A DNA stretch of 64,000 nt from JAIXWP01 sp964428835 (GTDB lineage: Bacteria > Bacteroidota > Bacteroidia > Flavobacteriales_D > Sanyastnellaceae). Below, one piece after another: positions 51,036 through 59,891 of the stretch; position 1 is the first letter of the stretch; every line of letters begins with the position of its first letter. Position numbers and translations under genes: made by a program. A model generated the notes under the pieces. The model saw nothing but the letters and a program-made list of their open reading frames with translations. It did no database searches and was not told the DNA's origin. The stretch lies in assembly GCA_964428835.1 (NCBI GenBank), contig CAYRZQ010000019.1:1-64000 (forward strand), in the 5' to 3' direction.

Positions 51036-51672
51036 ATATGCCATCGTCGATGATCACAAACTCTTTCGCAGTGGAGTGAAGGCAGTTCTTTTGGATGATC
51101 CGCAATTAGAATGTGTTTTCGAAGCTGGAGATGGACAAGAGCTTTTGGATAAATTAAAAACCAATTCAGTGGATGTAATATTACTGGATTACCAAATGCC
51201 TCACTTGAATGGATTGGAAGCTTTGACAGCGATACGCAAAGAGACCTCTAAAGTGAAAGTTTTGATGTTGAGTATGCACCATGAGGAACAGCGCATATTG
51301 GAGTTGATGAAAGCAGGAGCGAATGGATATCTTTTGAAGACTGCGGAAGCACGTGAAATTCATGATGCGATTACCACAGTTGCAAATACAGAGTATTATT
51401 TTAATGATGTTGTAAGTGTTGCACTGCTTCGCAAAATAATTGAGCAAGAACAGTCGGGCAAACGTCAGCAGCAGGAGATTAAGTTGACACCACGCGAGAA
51501 GGATGTATTGTTGTTGATATGCAAAGAAATGACCGCCGCGGAGATTGCATTGGAATTAAATTTAAGTTCTCGCACAGTAGAGGGACTTCGCAGCGGCTTG
51601 ATGGAGAAAATACAAGTCAAAAACGTCGCCGGCCTCGTCATGTACGCCTTCCGTTCAGGTTTGGTGAGTTGA
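51019..51672 (+). CDS. NarL/FixJ-family response regulator
   Basis: 217 residues. Receiver domain: acidic pair VDDHKLFRSG, phosphoacceptor Asp57 in VILLDYQMP, and Lys of the switch in LLKTA. C-terminal LuxR-type helix-turn-helix: LTPREKDVLLLICKEMTAAEIALELNLSSRTVEGLRSGLMEKI. The start at 51019 is chosen because the family begins a few residues before YAIVDDH. Cognate partner of the kinase it overlaps. The giant surface gene starts 183 bp downstream and is a plausible target. Confidence 0.92.
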   Translation: MEAVIKYAIVDDHKLFRSGVKAVLLDDPQLECVFEAGDGQELLDKLKTNSVDVILLDYQMPHLNGLEALTAIRKETSKVKVLMLSMHHEEQRILELMKAGANGYLLKTAEAREIHDAITTVANTEYYFNDVVSVALLRKIIEQEQSGKRQQQEIKLTPREKDVLLLICKEMTAAEIALELNLSSRTVEGLRSGLMEKIQVKNVAGLVMYAFRSGLVS

Positions 51673-51820
51673 GGGAAACATGAGCTAGGCATATACAAAA
51701 CTCATCGAGAATCTTGTCCTAGATGTGATTTTTGTCCACTTCTTGTTTCTTTAGTTTTATTTTAATAAAATTAATTTGCAAAAATTAATCGGTTTAATGA
51801 TTATACCTGTTTTGCATCTT

Positions 51821-51828
51821 ATATTTGG
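51821..51828 (+). promoter_or_regulatory. -7 box of the giant surface-protein gene
   Basis: TATATTTG, exact consensus; 26 bases before the ATG at 51855. It overlaps the longer upstream frame (51825), supporting the later start. Confidence 0.5.
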
Positions 51829-51854
51829 ACTCTGCGAATCCGATTAAACTACCT

Positions 51855-54800
51855 ATGAAACCAAAAATATTTGCGACAAAGGGGAGTCCTTGTTTGCGCT
51901 TTCTTTTCATTTCACTTCTTTTTTTCTGCTCAAATTCTATTTTTTCACAAAACGTTTTGTGCGCTGGTGTCGCATTTAATACAAATTCTATTTTTAGTGG
52001 TCAAGTAAATTGCGTGGGCAGCGTTACTTATCAAATTGCAGCAAGCACAGTTCCGGGTATTTCCAATACAACGAATGCTGCTGGGTCATATACTCCTACA
52101 GGTTCCGGAACTTTTACACTGCAGGCATGGCAGGGTTCGACAATGTGTCACAGTGAGGTATTTAATGTTGTAGACTTTGAGATAGCTCCCCAAAGTGCAT
52201 GCTTCACATACGATATTTCATTAATTGGCAATATTGGCAGTTGTACTGCAGACTACACTATTAATGGAAATGCAGTAAGTGATGTGAATAATATTGTTCA
52301 AGATTATAATTTTTCGAGTGGAGGTGTTTTTCCTATATCGGTACAAATATGTGGTTCAAATGGCTGCACGGTAAGCAGGCCAACAACCATTTCTGGTCCT
52401 GATCCAGCTGTTGCTGTAACTGGCGAAAGTGCAATTAATAATTTTCCATTAACCTCTATTGATCCTGTATCATTCTCGGGACAGAATCTGATTTACCCGC
52501 TTTGTATTGGTGCGGGAAACTATGTAGGTGATGACTTCAATTTTCAAATAAGTGATGAAACTGTGGTTTATAGTGAAGGCATGCCAATAAATTATACAGG
52601 AAGTCTAACCCAGAATGCAACGACCATTACAAGCGGACCAATAAATAATTTATTTGCTGATTTAAACTTTACAACCCAGGGTTATCAGAATTTTACATAC
52701 ACAGTGAGCGATGGGAACTGTGCTAGTTCTATTGACTTCAGTTTGTATATGGTGCAACCTGTAGTAGGTGCTCCGAGTGTAGGTCTTCCCAACAATCAGT
52801 CGAATTATTGCTTTGGCGATGTTGTTAATTTTATCATCAATCCTGGAAGCAATAATATTCCAGGTTCCATTTTTGAATTAGAAATAGCTTGTTCCGGTAA
52901 TGTTATTTTCACACAGAGTTTTGCTCAATTGTCGGGAACATTAAATTTTCCTTGGACCGCCACACAGTCTTCATGTGGTTGTGGAGTTAATAATAATTTA
53001 AATGCAACTTTAACCCTATCGACCCCATGTTATTCCTTCGCTTCTAATACACAAAACTTTCTGGTGCAATTCGATAATGAGCTAGAATTTGACGCTAACG
53101 AGAACTATTGTCTTAGTAATTTCCCCATCACTTTCCAGGCAAATGGATTGCAAAATGTAACTTCATCTGGCTTGATAGATTGCGTTCCAGACGTAATTTG
53201 GGAATTATTCAATATAGACCAATCTCCACCTTTTTTGCTGCAGGCTACAAATCAACAATCAATAACTAATAGCACTGACCCAGACGGAAGATTCTCTCCA
53301 GTTTTAGCGGCTTCTGGTAATTACCGAGTTTGCTTAACGACTATTCTATCATGTGGGAGCACCTCAAATACCTTCTGTCAAGATTTTTGTGTTTCAGATG
53401 ACCGGGTTATAACTCCTAATTTTGGAATTGATCCAAGTGATTTGATTTCAGGCAGTGTGACTACGAATCCTGTAATTTGTATTGGGAGCACTATTAATCC
53501 AGGTTATTCAATTTCAGGTAACTTCAGCTGCACACCGAATACCATCAATTGGACAGTTAGCCCGAATGGAAATGGAGCAACAATTAATGGGGTAGCGTCT
53601 AATATAACAGCCACAGACACTTCCTTCACTTTAAACGCAATTGGAACATATAGGATCAGGTATAATGCGCAAGGCAACTGTTTGTCTCCTTCTACCGGAG
53701 AGAGAAATGTAACGGTTGCAGCACCACCAAGTGTGGTTATAAACAGCTCAAGTCCCACATATTGTGAAGGTGATGTGGTCAACTTAGATACTTTCTTTTG
53801 TATAAGTGATAATCTCAGTCCTATCACCAATATGGTTATAGAGTTTAAACAAGGAGCTGATAATGGGTGTGATGATTTAACTGGTTATTCTAATTTATTC
53901 AGTGGGGTTCCGAATACATCGGTGGTCGCTCCCTGCGGAAGTCCATTTACTTACTCTTGGACAGTGCCTCCAGGCGCAACCGGCATCTATACTTTTCGTG
54001 TAAGGGCTCAAAACGGTTGCGGAACTAGTCAAGCATGCTTTCAAGTCTCAATAGGCGTGCCGACGAATTTCTCAACTCCCTTGCCGAGCTCTGTATGCGC
54101 GGGTTCTACACTCCAGTTGAGTAACTTTTCCCCAACGGGTGGAAACTGCACATGGCAATATTGGAATGGTTCAAGCTGGATTAATCTTAATCCCGTTGGA
54201 AATGTTGTGACATCACTACCAATTAATAATTCTACGAATTTTAGGGTTCTATGCAGTGGTTTTTGTCCGCTTCAAGCTACCGTAAATGTGTTCCCTCCAT
54301 TTACAGTATCCTTAAATGCTTCACAAAATCCTGTTTGTGTTGGAAATAGCGTTACGATAAATGCAGTTCCGAATCCTGCTGGAGTCAATATCTCAAGCTA
54401 TAATTTCTCTGGTGCTTTTGGTAGTCAAAATGGAGCATCGTCTTCGTTTATTTTAAATGCAGTTAATAATGGAGGCATAGTGAACCTGACCGCAACGAGC
54501 AGCAATGGATGCACGGCAAGTGCAAATTTGAATGTTACACTTTCACAAGGCCCAAATTTAAGTACGAATAATATTAATCGTTGTGAAACTGATTTGAGCC
54601 CAATTAACTTGAATCAACTGCTTACTTCGAGTGGTGGTGGCTTCATCAGTAATGCTGCTTGGGAAGTTGTAGATGCAACGGGACAGGTATGGGTCATTCC
54701 AAATGGGCAGAATAATATTACGACGTCCAATATTATTCAGCAATTTGGAGCAATACAGTCTCCTAGTGAAAATTTCACTTTGGAATATTCATTTACGAAT

Positions 54801-57800
54801 AGCGCAAATTGTACATTTAGTGGTTTTGCTACCATCACCATACAAGCGCAATCAGAGAGTACAATTAATGTCGAAGCATGCGCAAACGTACCTATTTCAA
54901 TTCCATCCAGCGCTGGTCAACTTGTATGGGTTAATGCCCCCCCTTCATCAACAAACCCGGTAGTAGGTCAGGCCTATTCTTGGACACCTCAGCCGAGCGA
55001 TGTATCCTCAACTCCTTACGTTTTGCAAGCTGTTTCACAGTGTGCACTTGTTAATACTAATTATACGGTCAGATATTTTGATTTAAGCATTACTGCCGCA
55101 GCAGATACAATTTGCGCGGGTGATGATGCTATTCTGAACGTAGCTGTTAATCCTCCAGGTAACTATACGTATGAGTGGTGTTCGGGGTTGAACTGTAGTA
55201 CTTTTTCTTCGGGGACAGCAAGCTTTACTGGTAATAACATTCAAATAACCACGAGCTTCAGTGCTAGAGTGAGCGATATTTCTTGTAGCTATACTGAATC
55301 TATCGTCGTTCACGTAGATGAACAGCCGACTGAAAATAACCAGCTCCTTCAAAATCCGTATTGTGAAGTTTCTCCGAATGCGATAATTTTATTAGACAAT
55401 CTCCTTAGCAACACAGATGGAGAAAATATTACCACGGCAAACTGGGCACTTTGCGGCGATAATATTTCCTCAAATTCATTGACATTGGCTCAAATCATTG
55501 ACGCATCATTATGCGGTCCTGTCAGCAATGGTGTGGCAAATTATCAACTTTCCTACACATACAATAGCGATTATTGTCCATATAGTGGTGACTTTACAAT
55601 TCAGGTACTAAATCAAACTGAACAATCCATACCTCTTACCTTCTGTGCAGGGGAATTAGTAACATTTGCGCAAACAGGTGATTGGGCTGACGGCGGTACA
55701 TTGCCTTCAAGTGCGCCAGTAGATTGCGCTAACTGTAATTTCAACTGGCAAACTACATTGGCAGATGTAGTTTCAAATGGCGTATTGAGATTGACAGATA
55801 ATCAAAATTGTTCAGCAATTGACTACCTCATTACTATCAATCCTACACCAGTGGTTACTGCCACTACTGTAGCAGAGGTATGTGTGAATGAGTCAGTAGT
55901 CTTCGAATCTGCAAGTGATCAAGCTTTAGTATCTTCTGTTTGGAGCACCAATGGTGTGGATATGGTTGGAAATAATTTTAGCCCAACTGCTTTGGGTTTC
56001 GCTTCTGGCGCAACAATCGACATTTGTTTTTCAGGAGAGAATCAATTCGGATGTAGCAATCAAGACTGTTTTGAAATCGATATTCTTGGACTTCCCAGTA
56101 ATACCGTATTAGATAATGATGGACTACATTGTATTGATCAATCGTTACAATTGCCAAACGCTAATGGGTATAATTACAGCGTAGATTTTACATTGAATAT
56201 CCTTGAATTGAATTACCAAGAGGCTCAAAGTGTGATTTTTCCTGAAAATGGTTTTTGGCAGTATGAGATTACGGCAACGACTAACTCTGGATGTACGGAT
56301 ATTCAGCAGGGTCAACTTCAAGTGCTTACAGTTCCGCTTGCCGATATAGTGTTGGACTCTTATGATAATTGTAATCCAATAATAACGCTTCAGAATAACT
56401 CAGTTGGGGATAATGCAACTTACACTTGGACTTCACCTTTATTGAATAATGCGTTAACTTCTTTTGAATTTTCTCCGAGTCCTCTGGTTGTTCCAACAAC
56501 GCTAATAGACGCATATTATCCAATCGTCTTTGAGTTAAGTAGTATTTGCGGAACCTCGCAAGATGAGGTGGAGGTATATTTTCAAGCAGCACCTACAGCC
56601 TTCCTGAGTTCTACATTTGAAAGTGGTTTTAATTGTGCGCCTATATGCGGTGTTATTGATGTTGATTGTCCATCCACCAATACTGTAGATCAAATCACCT
56701 ACACATGGAACGGTCTCATTGATACTAATACTGGACAAAACTCACTCGTGGTAACAAGTTTGGATGTTTTACCTAATGTATGTTTCGATGTTCAAAGTGC
56801 TGTGGATACAGAAATAACAGTTGAGGTTGTGAACGCATGTGGTTCTGCATCCGACACAATACCTTTGATTGTAGTTCCACCGCAGGTAGCAGCAGATTTT
56901 ATAATTGAGAACACGGCTTGTCCAGGAAGTCAATTGCTAATTATTGATCAGAGTTTTCCAGAAGTAGGAGCGAGCGTGACTTATACCGTATCGCCGCAGG
57001 GTCAAGGAGTATTTGTTGGCAATGGTGTTGTAAATGTATTGGCGAGTGCCGAAGCTGGAATTTACCAAATTACTCAATTAGTGGAAGGTTGTGGAAGTGA
57101 TGCTATGACATTGAGTTTAGAAGTCTTTGAGAGCATTGATATAGATTTATCAATAACATCTAATTCAACATGCGTAGGGCAGCCCGTTTCTTTTGAGGCA
57201 TCGTTAAGTGAATTTCAGGAAATACTTTGGAATTTCGGAGATGGATTGGAAGAGATAGGCTACAATACTATTGATCATCTGTTTTTTGAATCAGGTACAT
57301 ATCCAGTCACAGCAAGTGTTACTAACTCAGATGGCTGTTCAAGTTCAGATGTTATTAGTGTTACAGTCTCGGGAAATGATATTTCCATTTTGGCGGGCGA
57401 TTCTATACTGTGTAGTAGTAGAGTTTTTCGAGGTGGGCCTTCGAGCAATCAATTTGAGACTATTGTATGGGGAATAACTCCCACACCTCAGCCCTTTGAA
57501 GTTTCATACTTCGGGGAGGAGTTTGAATATCGATTCTTGAATAATGGAGATGAAATAGAGGAATACGTTTTAAGTTTGACAGCTCTAAACGCTCAAGGAT
57601 GTGGCAGCTATGACGAGATGGTGATCAAGGTTAAACCAGTCCCATCTGTAAATTTGAGATGGAAAGAAGATCCGATTTGTGAATTACCGCAGAAGCTGGG
57701 TATTACAATTGAAGACTATAATTCTAACTGGGAATACGCCATTGAGTCAATGGATCCGCTTGAGCAAATCGGAGCTGAAATTAGTGGGAACTTTACAGAA

Positions 57801-58166
57801 GGTCAAATCATCACTGTTAATACCGAAAATGAATTCGGATGTCGTAGCTCGGATGCTATTGAGTTAAGCTGTGGAGAAATCTCAATTTTTGTTCCCAATG
57901 CAGTCACTCCAAATGGAGACAATAGCAATGAGGTTTTTCAGCCGATATTATTTAGAAAACCTCATAGTTATGAACTTAGGATTACTAACCGATGGGGCGA
58001 TTGTATTTTTGAAACTACAGATTGGCAAAAACCATGGGAAGTAAATAGCAACGAAGGAGGATATTACGTGCCAAACGGTATCTATCAGTGGTATATAAAA
58101 TATAAGTCAGATATTGATTCCAAAATAGTGCACGAAAAATGTGGCTTTGTAGTTGTGGTGAGGTAA
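51855..58166 (+). CDS. giant secreted adhesin-like protein, T9SS type B (gliding-motility-associated) sorting domain
   Basis: 2103 residues. An N-terminal signal peptide (MKPKIFATKGSPCLRFLFISLLFFCSNSIFSQ), a body of many Cys-containing beta-sandwich modules (PKD/Ig-like; e.g. PSVVINSSSPTYCEGDVVNL, ASLSEFQEILWNFGDGLEEIGYNTIDHLFFESGTYPVTAS is a PKD domain near residue 1800), and a C-terminal type B sorting domain of ~90 residues beginning IFVPNAVTPNGDNSNE and containing RITNRWGDCIFE and NGIYQWYIKYKS. Such proteins resemble SprB-type surface adhesins. Function inferred: surface adhesion or gliding. It follows the split sensor system. Confidence 0.88.
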   Translation: MKPKIFATKGSPCLRFLFISLLFFCSNSIFSQNVLCAGVAFNTNSIFSGQVNCVGSVTYQIAASTVPGISNTTNAAGSYTPTGSGTFTLQAWQGSTMCHSEVFNVVDFEIAPQSACFTYDISLIGNIGSCTADYTINGNAVSDVNNIVQDYNFSSGGVFPISVQICGSNGCTVSRPTTISGPDPAVAVTGESAINNFPLTSIDPVSFSGQNLIYPLCIGAGNYVGDDFNFQISDETVVYSEGMPINYTGSLTQNATTITSGPINNLFADLNFTTQGYQNFTYTVSDGNCASSIDFSLYMVQPVVGAPSVGLPNNQSNYCFGDVVNFIINPGSNNIPGSIFELEIACSGNVIFTQSFAQLSGTLNFPWTATQSSCGCGVNNNLNATLTLSTPCYSFASNTQNFLVQFDNELEFDANENYCLSNFPITFQANGLQNVTSSGLIDCVPDVIWELFNIDQSPPFLLQATNQQSITNSTDPDGRFSPVLAASGNYRVCLTTILSCGSTSNTFCQDFCVSDDRVITPNFGIDPSDLISGSVTTNPVICIGSTINPGYSISGNFSCTPNTINWTVSPNGNGATINGVASNITATDTSFTLNAIGTYRIRYNAQGNCLSPSTGERNVTVAAPPSVVINSSSPTYCEGDVVNLDTFFCISDNLSPITNMVIEFKQGADNGCDDLTGYSNLFSGVPNTSVVAPCGSPFTYSWTVPPGATGIYTFRVRAQNGCGTSQACFQVSIGVPTNFSTPLPSSVCAGSTLQLSNFSPTGGNCTWQYWNGSSWINLNPVGNVVTSLPINNSTNFRVLCSGFCPLQATVNVFPPFTVSLNASQNPVCVGNSVTINAVPNPAGVNISSYNFSGAFGSQNGASSSFILNAVNNGGIVNLTATSSNGCTASANLNVTLSQGPNLSTNNINRCETDLSPINLNQLLTSSGGGFISNAAWEVVDATGQVWVIPNGQNNITTSNIIQQFGAIQSPSENFTLEYSFTNSANCTFSGFATITIQAQSESTINVEACANVPISIPSSAGQLVWVNAPPSSTNPVVGQAYSWTPQPSDVSSTPYVLQAVSQCALVNTNYTVRYFDLSITAAADTICAGDDAILNVAVNPPGNYTYEWCSGLNCSTFSSGTASFTGNNIQITTSFSARVSDISCSYTESIVVHVDEQPTENNQLLQNPYCEVSPNAIILLDNLLSNTDGENITTANWALCGDNISSNSLTLAQIIDASLCGPVSNGVANYQLSYTYNSDYCPYSGDFTIQVLNQTEQSIPLTFCAGELVTFAQTGDWADGGTLPSSAPVDCANCNFNWQTTLADVVSNGVLRLTDNQNCSAIDYLITINPTPVVTATTVAEVCVNESVVFESASDQALVSSVWSTNGVDMVGNNFSPTALGFASGATIDICFSGENQFGCSNQDCFEIDILGLPSNTVLDNDGLHCIDQSLQLPNANGYNYSVDFTLNILELNYQEAQSVIFPENGFWQYEITATTNSGCTDIQQGQLQVLTVPLADIVLDSYDNCNPIITLQNNSVGDNATYTWTSPLLNNALTSFEFSPSPLVVPTTLIDAYYPIVFELSSICGTSQDEVEVYFQAAPTAFLSSTFESGFNCAPICGVIDVDCPSTNTVDQITYTWNGLIDTNTGQNSLVVTSLDVLPNVCFDVQSAVDTEITVEVVNACGSASDTIPLIVVPPQVAADFIIENTACPGSQLLIIDQSFPEVGASVTYTVSPQGQGVFVGNGVVNVLASAEAGIYQITQLVEGCGSDAMTLSLEVFESIDIDLSITSNSTCVGQPVSFEASLSEFQEILWNFGDGLEEIGYNTIDHLFFESGTYPVTASVTNSDGCSSSDVISVTVSGNDISILAGDSILCSSRVFRGGPSSNQFETIVWGITPTPQPFEVSYFGEEFEYRFLNNGDEIEEYVLSLTALNAQGCGSYDEMVIKVKPVPSVNLRWKEDPICELPQKLGITIEDYNSNWEYAIESMDPLEQIGAEISGNFTEGQIITVNTENEFGCRSSDAIELSCGEISIFVPNAVTPNGDNSNEVFQPILFRKPHSYELRITNRWGDCIFETTDWQKPWEVNSNEGGYYVPNGIYQWYIKYKSDIDSKIVHEKCGFVVVVR

Positions 58167-58214
58167 GGTTTATTTGACATTGTATGCATGCTTTAATGAA
58201 TTAAATAAATTAAA

Positions 58215-58416
58215 ATGAATATATCAGTAACAGTGCTGAGAAGGTCTTTCCTTGTTTTAGTAGTATTTTTATATTTTTTTTTTATTAAGTAATAACGTTA
58301 TTGCTCAATGGACTAAATCGCAAAATTGGGATTACGAATCGTTAAGTATGGCTAACTCTAGCTCAATTGAAGCCAGAAAAGATTTCTCAATTAAAGGTTA
58401 TTTTAATTTCAGGTGA
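58215..58416 (+). pseudogene. frameshifted exported-protein fragment with T10 tract
   Basis: A start at 58215 gives a signal peptide (MNISVTVLRRSFLVLVVFLY) that stops at 58290-58292. Removing one T from the 10-T run at 58274-58283 restores a frame continuing LLSNNVIAQWTKSQNWDYES to the stop at 58414-58416, about 66 residues, with a VIAQ signal-peptidase site. Either a decayed gene or a phase-variable homopolymer. Confidence 0.5.
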
Positions 58417-58453
58417 CCAAAAGAATCCTTTAAGATTGTATACATTAATTCAT

Positions 58454-58485
58454 AAAAAAGGCTATCCAATAAGATAGCCTTTTTT
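58454..58485. terminator. bidirectional terminator of the truncated T9SS tail
   Basis: AAAAAAGGCTATC and GATAGCCTTTTTT pair around CAATAA. The same hairpin, with one loop change, is at 62782-62813 beside the other copy of the tail. Confidence 0.85.
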
Positions 58486-58513
58486 AAATTTTAAATACTT
58501 GAGCGATGTCCAA

Positions 58514-58882
58514 TTACTGAATGATAAATTCTGTTATGAAACGTTCGCGCTCGTTTTTGACTTCTAGATGATAAATGCCTGCTGCCAGATTAAAATCTAA
58601 GTACTGAGCTGCGTCACTAAGATTTCTGGAGTCTTGCCAAACATTTTGTCCCATCGAATCATAGACCACAATAACCGCATCATCCAATACCTTATTCAAA
58701 GCTAAGAATATACCGCCATTAGTAGGATTAGGATAAAGGCTTAGGTTAGCGACTTGTTGTTCTGCGATTCCAACTGGGAAATATGGGAATGATTCAGAGA
58801 CAGTGCTACATCCCGCAGCATTTGTTAGTTCAACGGTATAAAGCCCTTCTTGAATGGGTTCATACGATGGGCCTATTGTATA
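58514..58882 (-). pseudogene. truncated copy of a T9SS type A C-terminal tail
   Basis: About 122 codons without a start: SYEPIQEGLYTVELTNAAGCST, then GIAEQQVANLSLYPNPTNGG and the sorting domain to TEFIIQ. It is almost identical to the end of the gene at 62842, offset exactly 4328 bp. The frame is cut where the IS66 left end begins (58883). Confidence 0.8.
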
Positions 58883-58942
58883 GTAACCCCACGGCTTAGT
58901 ACAGGTAAAGAAGTTACGTAAAAATGAGCTTGCTTTGTATTC

Positions 58943-59221
58943 ATGAAAGAGAAAATAAATTGGTCTTTGATGATCGAGAACTGGGAGTCCTCAGGACTTA
59001 GCAAGCAAGCATTTTGTTATGAACGTGGACTGATCTATCCGACATTTTTATATCATCTAAGAAAGCTTGAAGAGACGGTCGATAGCGGTACTTTTCAGCA
59101 GGTTTTGTTAGGTAGTAGTTTTGGAACTGACAAAATCAATTATTTCCTTTGTGATGGTCGTTGCGTGAGTTTTCCAATAAACACTCCGAAGGAGGTCATT
59201 CGCTTTATCCCCTCGATGTAA
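58943..59221 (+). CDS. tnpA: IS66 accessory protein TnpA
   Basis: 92 residues, a helix-turn-helix-like protein: WSLMIENWESSGLSKQAFCYERGLIYPTFLYHLRKLE, the IS66 OrfA pattern with the S.l....C...gi....fy.W/hl.r signature. It overlaps tnpB by one base (TAATG). Confidence 0.8.
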   Translation: MKEKINWSLMIENWESSGLSKQAFCYERGLIYPTFLYHLRKLEETVDSGTFQQVLLGSSFGTDKINYFLCDGRCVSFPINTPKEVIRFIPSM

Positions 59222-59520
59222 TGCTTCTGCTATCTGAACATCAGCGCTATTTTCTATTCACTGGCATCACCGATATGCGAAAAGTTTTTTATACACTTTG
59301 CGGTCTGGTGGGGGCTGAGATGAAGATGAACCTGATGAGCGGAGAGATGTATATCTTTTTCAATCGGCCCGTAACACATGTGAAGATTCTGCTGTGGGAA
59401 CGGGATGGTTTTGCAATCTATTTTAAACGTCTGGAGCGCGGAACATTCGAACTTCCAAGTCATAATTCATCCACTTTTCCACCAGAACTGACGCCAATAG
59501 GATTATACACGACTTTTTAA
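59221..59520 (+). CDS. tnpB: IS66 accessory protein TnpB
   Basis: 99 residues: FTGITDMRKVFYTLCGLVGAEMKMNLMSGEMYIFFNRPVTHVKILLWERDGFAIYFKRLERGTFELP is the complete IS66 Orf2 core. The C-terminal ~20 residues after FELP do not match the usual tail, so the end may have been replaced. Usual length is 110-120. Confidence 0.88.
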   Translation: MLLLSEHQRYFLFTGITDMRKVFYTLCGLVGAEMKMNLMSGEMYIFFNRPVTHVKILLWERDGFAIYFKRLERGTFELPSHNSSTFPPELTPIGLYTTF

Positions 59521-59544
59521 CCCGATATACTTTGTTATTGGGTT

Positions 59545-59869
59545 AACCCGTTTAGTGGATTGAAATGTGTTTCTCCACGGCCAGTAACACCTTTCGACTC
59601 CAAAAATTATCATCGCTTACGCTCGATAATTTTTTCCGCACAGGGACCGGGCTGTTTGGATCAATAAAAGGGCAAAAAAGAGAAGGGGTTGGAAAACATA
59701 GTTTTCAAACCCCTTCTCTTTTTTGCCCAACCTCTCAGATTTGGCGGCATTATGTACCGGTCCCTGAGCGAAGTGAATCAACAAGCGTAAGCGTAGTTGA
59801 TGAACGGAGTCGAAGGGTGGTGCAGTCCATGGATAGACTTGATTCAATCCGCTAAACGGGTTGGGTTAC
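59545..59869. repeat. 325-bp nested inverted repeat within the IS66 element
   Basis: The outer arms AACCCGTTTAGTGGATTGAA (59545-59564) and their reverse complement at the right end, then pairs TCGACTCC/GGAGTCGA, GCTTACGCT/AGCGTAAGC, CAGGGACCGG/CCGGTCCCTG (59641-59650 with 59757-59766), and at the centre a 27-bp-arm terminator-like hairpin at 59670-59728. No protein is encoded in this block; the short frames that cross it are not genes. Confidence 0.75.
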
Positions 59870-59891
59870 CTTTCATTAACATATATGAGAT

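Larger units (their letters stand above)
58883..59869 (+). mobile_element. IS66-family element lacking tnpC
   Basis: Ends match GTAACCC on both sides (left 58883, right reverse complement ending 59869). It encodes only tnpA and tnpB of the usual three genes; tnpC, the DDE transposase (about 500 residues), is absent, and a nested inverted-repeat block takes the place downstream of tnpB. No 8-bp target duplication was found: the left flank (TATTGTATA) differs from the right (CTTTCATT), suggesting a deletion or rearrangement after insertion. Confidence 0.7.

Noticed and set aside
59565..59855. Frames on both strands over the IS66 hairpin block
   Set aside because: Openness follows from the palindrome; no similarity to tnpC or any protein.
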